Shown here in pieces: positions 41,976-45,747 of a DNA stretch of 45,747 bases. The number at the start of each line of letters is the position of its first letter. The first letter of the stretch is position 1. The notes below the pieces were generated by a model. The model saw only the letters and a program-made list of their open reading frames with translations. It searched no databases and was not told the origin of the DNA. The position numbers were made by a program, and so were the translations under genes. The DNA comes from an uncultured Collinsella sp. (GTDB lineage: Bacteria > Actinomycetota > Coriobacteriia > Coriobacteriales > Coriobacteriaceae), in contig UQZL01000016.1 in assembly GCA_900545605.1 (NCBI GenBank), positions 1 through 45,747 of the forward strand, in the 5' to 3' direction.

Positions 41976-43406
41976 ATGGCTCTTTGGGGCGGTCGTTTTG
42001 AGGCGGGCGTGGCCGAGGTCACGCAGGAGTTTGGCGCGTCGCTGCCGGTCGACAAACATCTCTATAAGCAGGATATCGCCGGCTCTAAGGCGCATGCCAA
42101 GATGTTGGCCGCCCAGGGCATCATCAGTGCCGAGGACGAGCAGGCGATTGCCAAGGGCCTGACCGGAATCGAACAGGATATCGATGCCGGCAACTTCACC
42201 TTCGATATCAACGACGAGGACATTCATATGTCCATCGAGAGCGAGCTGACGCGCCGCATCGGCGAGGCCGGTAAGCGCTTGCATACCGGGCGTTCGCGCA
42301 ACGACCAGGTGGCGACCGATACGCGTCTGGGCGTCAAGGCGCTGGCCAAGGAGCTCATGGAGGCCAATCTTGAGCTGCGCCATGTGCTGGTGGATGCGGC
42401 CAAGAAGTACGACAAGGTGATTCTGCCGGGCTACACGCACATGCAACATGCTCAGCCCGTGCTGCTGTCGCATCACCTGCTGGCGTATTCCTGGATGTTC
42501 GCGCGCGACTTTACGCGTTTGAAGGCCGCCTTTGATGCTGCCGACAACTGCCCGCTGGGTGCCGCTGCGCTTGCCGGTACGAGCTATCCGCTCGATCGCC
42601 AGATGACGGCTGCCGAACTTGGCTTTGCGGGCGTGATCCCCAACTCGCTCGATGCCGTTTCCGACCGTGATTTTCTGCTCGATCTGCATTACGCCGGATC
42701 CGTCATGGCGATGCACCTGTCGCGTCTTTCCGAGGAGATCGTACTGTGGTCGAGCTCCGAATTTGGCTTTATCACGCTTTCCGACTCGTACTCCACTGGC
42801 TCGTCCATCATGCCGCAGAAGAAGAACCCCGACTTTGCCGAGCTTATCCGCGGCAAGAGCGGTCGCGTGTACGGCAACCTGGTGCAGCTGCTGGTAACCA
42901 TGAAGGGCCTGCCGCTTGCTTATAACAAGGACTTGCAGGAGGACAAGGAGGGCGCGCTCGATACCGCCCATACGCTCATGCAGTGCCTGTCCGTTATGGC
43001 CGGAATGATTTCGACTTGGACCGTCAACGAGGATGCCATGGCGCGCGAGTGCGGCGTGGGGCACCTTGCCGCCACCGATGTTGCCGATTACCTGGCCAAG
43101 CGTGGCCTGCCGTTCCGCGAGGCACATGCCGTGGTGGGCCATCTGGTCCTGATGTGCGAGAAGCGCGGCTGCAATCTTGAGGACCTGCCGTTTGAGGTGT
43201 TCCAGGAGGCAAGCCCGCTCTTTGAGCGCGACATTACCGAGGCGCTCGATATCCCGTCGATTGTCGCCGCGCGCACGACCGAGGGCGGCACCGCTCCTGC
43301 CGCCGTTGCCGTGCAGTTGCAGCGTGCCGAGGCACAGCTCGTGGCTGACGAGGGCGTGTTTGGATCGCTGACCAAGGTCGTCGAGATGGGTCACGGGGCA
43401 AAGTAG
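41976..43406 (+). CDS. argH: Argininosuccinate lyase
   Basis: Cleaves argininosuccinate to arginine and fumarate. The 476-residue fumarase/aspartase superfamily protein has the N-terminal MALWGGRFEAG, HTGRSRNDQVATD, GYTHMQHAQPVLLSHHLLAY and the signature GSSIMPQKKNPD with the catalytic Ser loop. ATG 41976 follows AAAGGAG (41961-41967). TTGATAAATCG occurs just upstream (41902) and again just after the stop (43437). A terminator follows at 43457. Confidence 0.97.
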   Translation: MALWGGRFEAGVAEVTQEFGASLPVDKHLYKQDIAGSKAHAKMLAAQGIISAEDEQAIAKGLTGIEQDIDAGNFTFDINDEDIHMSIESELTRRIGEAGKRLHTGRSRNDQVATDTRLGVKALAKELMEANLELRHVLVDAAKKYDKVILPGYTHMQHAQPVLLSHHLLAYSWMFARDFTRLKAAFDAADNCPLGAAALAGTSYPLDRQMTAAELGFAGVIPNSLDAVSDRDFLLDLHYAGSVMAMHLSRLSEEIVLWSSSEFGFITLSDSYSTGSSIMPQKKNPDFAELIRGKSGRVYGNLVQLLVTMKGLPLAYNKDLQEDKEGALDTAHTLMQCLSVMAGMISTWTVNEDAMARECGVGHLAATDVADYLAKRGLPFREAHAVVGHLVLMCEKRGCNLEDLPFEVFQEASPLFERDITEALDIPSIVAARTTEGGTAPAAVAVQLQRAEAQLVADEGVFGSLTKVVEMGHGAK

Positions 43407-43791
43407 AGGTTTGGCTGAAGCCGTTTTGGCCATGTATTGATAAATCGTTTTCGCTTTACGGGCGCCTGCTGATGTGGGAGCCCGTATTTTGTTGCTATGG
43501 GGGAGGGGCTTGTCGAGAACTTCTGTAGGACCTTTGGGCAGGTTGTGAAGGGGATACGTTCGCGGGCGGCAACCGACCGCCTGCTCTGTTCGGCGCGGTT
43601 GATGGGCGGTCGGATGGTACTCTAATCGGGCTTCGAAACAGAAGTGACACATATGGAGCGCTTTAATAAATTGCAACGTTTCAATAAACAGCTTTTTGTT
43701 TAACTGCAGCTAAAACTCTGTTACGATGCAGTCCAGGCGGGTGCCGGAATGGGACTTGGGCACGCGCGAACCTACTTGAAAGGCTACTTTT
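43407..43791 (+). other. argH-ndk intergenic region
   Basis: This 385-nt stretch has no convincing gene. It holds the argH terminator, then a 9-bp stem CCGACCGCC (43577-43585) / GGCGGTCGG (43608-43616 region), then an AT-rich zone (43660-43725) that probably carries the ndk promoter. TACGAT (43720-43725) is a possible -10 without a clear -35. Confidence 0.5.
43457..43490 (+). terminator. Intrinsic terminator after argH
   Basis: TACGGGC (43457-43463) and GCCCGTA (43480-43486) form a perfect 7-bp stem around a 16-nt loop, followed by TTTT. Confidence 0.75.
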
Positions 43792-44196
43792 ATGGCTATC
43801 GAGAAGACCTTCATCATGATTAAGCCCGACGCCGTGCGCGACCGCAAGATCGGCGAGATCGTTGCTCGCATTGAGCGCAGCGGCCTTGTCATCGAGCGCA
43901 TGGAGATGACCACGCTCGAGCGCGCTACCGTCGAGGAGCACTACGCCCATCTGGCCGACAAGCCCTTCTTTGGCGGTCTCTGCGACTTTATGACGAGCGG
44001 TCCGGTCGTCAAGATGGTCGTTTCCGGTCTCTCCGCTGTTGCTAAGATGCGCACCCTCATGGGCGCTACCAACCCGCTTGAGGCTGCTCCTGGTACCATC
44101 CGCGGCGACTTTGCCGTCGATGTCAACGCCAACGTGATCCACGGCTCCGACTGCCTGGAGAACGCCGAGATTGAGATCAAGCGCTTCTTTGGCTAA
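43792..44196 (+). CDS. ndk: Nucleoside diphosphate kinase
   Basis: Transfers the gamma phosphate between nucleoside triphosphates and diphosphates. The 134-residue length is typical. It has KTFIMIKPDAVRDRKIGEI at the N-terminus and the active-site block NVIHGSD with the phosphorylated His, followed by SDCLENAEIEIKRFF. The ribosome site TTGAAAGG precedes the ATG. It is monocistronic, with a strong terminator downstream. Confidence 0.97.
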   Translation: MAIEKTFIMIKPDAVRDRKIGEIVARIERSGLVIERMEMTTLERATVEEHYAHLADKPFFGGLCDFMTSGPVVKMVVSGLSAVAKMRTLMGATNPLEAAPGTIRGDFAVDVNANVIHGSDCLENAEIEIKRFFG

Positions 44197-44234
44197 ACCA
44201 GCTTTGACTCCTTAAAGCTGTTAGCGTGTGGCTT

Positions 44235-44268
44235 GGGCGCCGCGGAACTCCATCCGCGGCGCCCTTTT
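44235..44268 (+). terminator. Intrinsic terminator after ndk
   Basis: GGGCGCCGCGG (44235-44245) and CCGCGGCGCCC (44254-44264) form a perfect 11-bp stem with an 8-nt loop, followed by TTTTATT. Confidence 0.92.
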
Positions 44269-44282
44269 ATTCCAAAATCTAT

Positions 44283-44323
44283 GCAGGGGCCCGCTCGGAC
44301 ATGTGTTCCGAGCGGGCCCCTGC
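44283..44323. repeat. 17-bp perfect hairpin between ndk and rpiB
   Basis: GCAGGGGCCCGCTCGGA (44283-44299) and its exact complement (44307-44323) flank a 7-nt loop. No T-run follows on either strand. It lies 25 nt after the rpiB stop (minus strand) and after the ndk terminator. Confidence 0.85.
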
Positions 44324-44347
44324 TGTTAGCTTGTGGCACTGAATAGT

Positions 44348-44815
44348 TTAGGCTTCGTCGACGATCTTAAGGGCGCGCGTGTGATCGATCTCGTTGAGGA
44401 GGTTAACGCGACGCTCGTGACGACCGCCCTCAAACTCGGCGTCGAGCCACTCGTCGACGATCATCTTGGCGAGCTCGGAGCCCACGACGCGGGCGCCAAA
44501 AGCGAGCACGTTGGTATTGTTGTGCATGCGGGAGAGCTTGGCGCTGAAGGGCTCGGAGCACACGACGGCGCGTACGCCCTCGACCTTGTTGGCAGCCAGG
44601 CTGATACCGACGCCGGTGCCACAGATCAGGATGCCTAGATCGACGTCGCCGTTGGCAACGGCCTTACCCACCTTGTAGCCGGCGATGGGGTAGTCAAAGC
44701 TCTCGGAGGTGTCGGTGCCAAAGTTCACGACCTCGCAGCCGCGCTCCTTCAGGTGCTCGGAGATGATGTTCTTGAGCTCGACGGCGGCGTGGTCGTTACC
44801 GATACCGATCTTCAT
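44348..44815 (-). CDS. rpiB: Ribose-5-phosphate isomerase B
   Basis: Interconverts ribose 5-phosphate and ribulose 5-phosphate (RpiB/LacAB family). The 155-residue product has MKIGIGNDHAAVELKNII, the Cys-containing active-site segment ILICGTGVGISLAANKVEGVRA (shown as one block of the family in two parts) and MHNNTNVLAFGARVVG. GAGAGGAA precedes the ATG. It is convergent with ndk and divergent from the desulfidase gene at 45087. Confidence 0.95.
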   Translation of the reverse strand: MKIGIGNDHAAVELKNIISEHLKERGCEVVNFGTDTSESFDYPIAGYKVGKAVANGDVDLGILICGTGVGISLAANKVEGVRAVVCSEPFSAKLSRMHNNTNVLAFGARVVGSELAKMIVDEWLDAEFEGGRHERRVNLLNEIDHTRALKIVDEA

Positions 44816-44896
44816 GGATAGTTCCTCTCTGGTCTGTGCGGCGAGATTGCTAAAGGTTTTACCGCGTTCGACTGCATGATAGCGCGACTTTTGTGT

Positions 44897-45014
44897 AAAC
44901 GCTTGGGCGTTTTTTGGTCAAACGCTTTAGCATGCAACAAGACCGGTTTCTCATGAATGAATGCCGTCAGTTTGCGCCTAAATGCCGTCTACCGGAACCT
45001 GGGTTGCGGTTTTT
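44897..45014 (+). promoter_or_regulatory. Candidate structured leader upstream of the desulfidase gene
   Basis: Two terminator-like hairpins lie on the + strand: AAACGC-TTGG-GCGTTT plus TTT (44897-44915), and CCG(G)AACC-TG-GGTT(G)CGG plus TTTTT (44992-45014). GGTTT (44945-44949) could pair with GGAACC of the second. No promoter was identified with confidence. Confidence 0.35.
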
Positions 45015-45086
45015 GATGCATTGTTATCAAATAAAAGAGCTAATTATTATTGAGAGCCCAGCCCGTTATACAAGTAGGAGATACCT

Positions 45087-45747
45087 ATGCCTGCCGATTC
45101 CCTTCGTGATGCCGCGTTTTGCGATGTTTTGAACCGCGAACTTGTTTGTGCACTCGGCTGCACCGAGCCCATTGCCGTTGCTTATGCAGCGGCGCTGGCG
45201 AGCCAGACGCTCGGTTGCGAACCCGATCATATGGATGTTGCCTGCTCGGGCAACATCATCAAGAACGTCAAGAGCGTGACCGTGCCCAACTCGGGCGGTA
45301 TGCACGGTATTGAGGCCGCGGCCGTGCTGGGTGCCGTGGGCGGCGACGCCAAGAGCGCGCTCGAGGTGCTCGAGAGCGTCGATGACGCGGACCGCGCCCG
45401 CGTGGCCGAGCTGCTTGCCGATGCGGACTACTGCGATGTGTCGCTTGTCGAGGGTGTGCCCAACCTCTACATCAAGGTGACTGCGACGGCCGGGGGCCAT
45501 ACCGCGGTCGTCGAGATTACCGATCACCACACTAATGTCACGTGCCATACGCTCGACGGTATTCCGGTATGCGGTAAGTCGGCGGGGGAGTGCGCCGCCT
45601 GCGCCGAGCGCGTGGTGGCCGAGCGTGCGGCAGATAACGCCGACACGCCCATGTCGATCGAGACCATCATCGACTTTATCGAGGACGGTGACATTGAGGA
45701 CGCCCGCGCTGCCGTTGAGCGTCAGATTGAGCTGAATGGCGCGATCA
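45087..45747 (+). CDS. L-cysteine desulfidase/UPF0597 family protein, 5' part (runs off the window)
   Basis: The first 220 codons of a protein of the CyuA/YhaM (UPF0597, serine dehydratase alpha-like) family, which in studied members degrades L-cysteine to pyruvate, ammonia and sulfide using an Fe-S cluster. Visible motifs are ALGCTEPIAVAYAAALA near residues 22-38, CSGNIIKNVKSVTVPNSGG and GIEAAAVLGAVGGD. TAGGAG (45075-45080) precedes the ATG. The 3' end and the remaining cluster cysteines lie outside the window, so length and completeness cannot be judged. Confidence 0.88.
   Translation, partial: MPADSLRDAAFCDVLNRELVCALGCTEPIAVAYAAALASQTLGCEPDHMDVACSGNIIKNVKSVTVPNSGGMHGIEAAAVLGAVGGDAKSALEVLESVDDADRARVAELLADADYCDVSLVEGVPNLYIKVTATAGGHTAVVEITDHHTNVTCHTLDGIPVCGKSAGECAACAERVVAERAADNADTPMSIETIIDFIEDGDIEDARAAVERQIELNGAI

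Noticed and set aside
43494..43625. Small ORF (about 43 codons, starting ATGGGGGAGGGG) between argH and ndk
   Set aside because: No ribosome site and no family; it overlaps a palindromic stem. Not supported as a gene.
44914..45132. ORF starting MVKRFSMQQ across the desulfidase leader
   Set aside because: No ribosome site, and it overlaps the start of the real gene in another frame. Its Cys codons are mentioned only as a weak hint.

Overview
The window looks like a chromosomal segment of a high-GC actinobacterium of the class Coriobacteriia, most likely Collinsella or a close relative. The division cluster has the actinobacterial form: no ftsA, but sepF, yggT and divIVA follow ftsZ, and FtsZ ends in a peptide of the kind SepF binds. 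The taxonomic call is inference; no rRNA or tRNA gene was seen.

Region 1 (1-23.9 kb, all + strand) is a division and cell-wall (dcw) cluster: mraZ, rsmH, an ftsL-like gene, ftsI, murF, mraY, murD, ftsW, murG, murC, murB, ftsQ, ftsZ and pgeF. Next comes a complete phosphate ABC importer with its regulator (pstS, pstC, pstA, pstB, phoU), then yggS, sepF, yggT and divIVA. The pst block sits inside a gene string that is normally continuous (pgeF-yggS-sepF-yggT-divIVA), and pstS overlaps the pgeF stop codon. murE is missing from its usual place between ftsI and murF. The cluster starts with a good promoter (TTGAAA-N17-TATTAT) behind a very G-rich array of TGGGG boxes, the expected MraZ operator. 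yggT has no ATG, GTG or TTG start that would keep its first membrane helix; it appears to start at ATC.

Region 2 (24-30 kb) holds a nitroreductase, a low-affinity phosphate transporter with its DUF47 partner (- strand), a small protein with a LexA-type box in its promoter and an apparently leaderless start, a Bax-inhibitor-1 family membrane protein, a frameshifted PARG-like gene and an SGNH hydrolase. Between the SGNH gene and the convergent thiD lies the strangest non-coding element in the window: six 15-nt arms in alternating orientation spaced every 40-41 nt, with a compensatory base pair, bracketed by two related hairpins.

Region 3 (30.3-39.7 kb) holds thiD and thiC (thiC behind a clear TPP riboswitch), a one-helix membrane protein, yaaA, an M18 aminopeptidase, polA and a Cof-type HAD phosphatase. 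A compound palindromic element lies between polA and the HAD gene.

Region 4 (39.7-45.7 kb) holds argG and argH, ndk, rpiB and the 5' part of a cysteine desulfidase/UPF0597 gene that runs off the window. argG has a long leader containing a predicted three-way junction, a 24-codon peptide with a strong ribosome site and six arginine codons near its end (three consecutive CGA before the stop), then competing short stems ahead of a T-run. This looks like an arginine-sensing attenuator. A 56-codon ORF with a good ribosome site lies between argG and argH.

All coordinates and motifs were read by eye. No database search, folding program or alignment was run.
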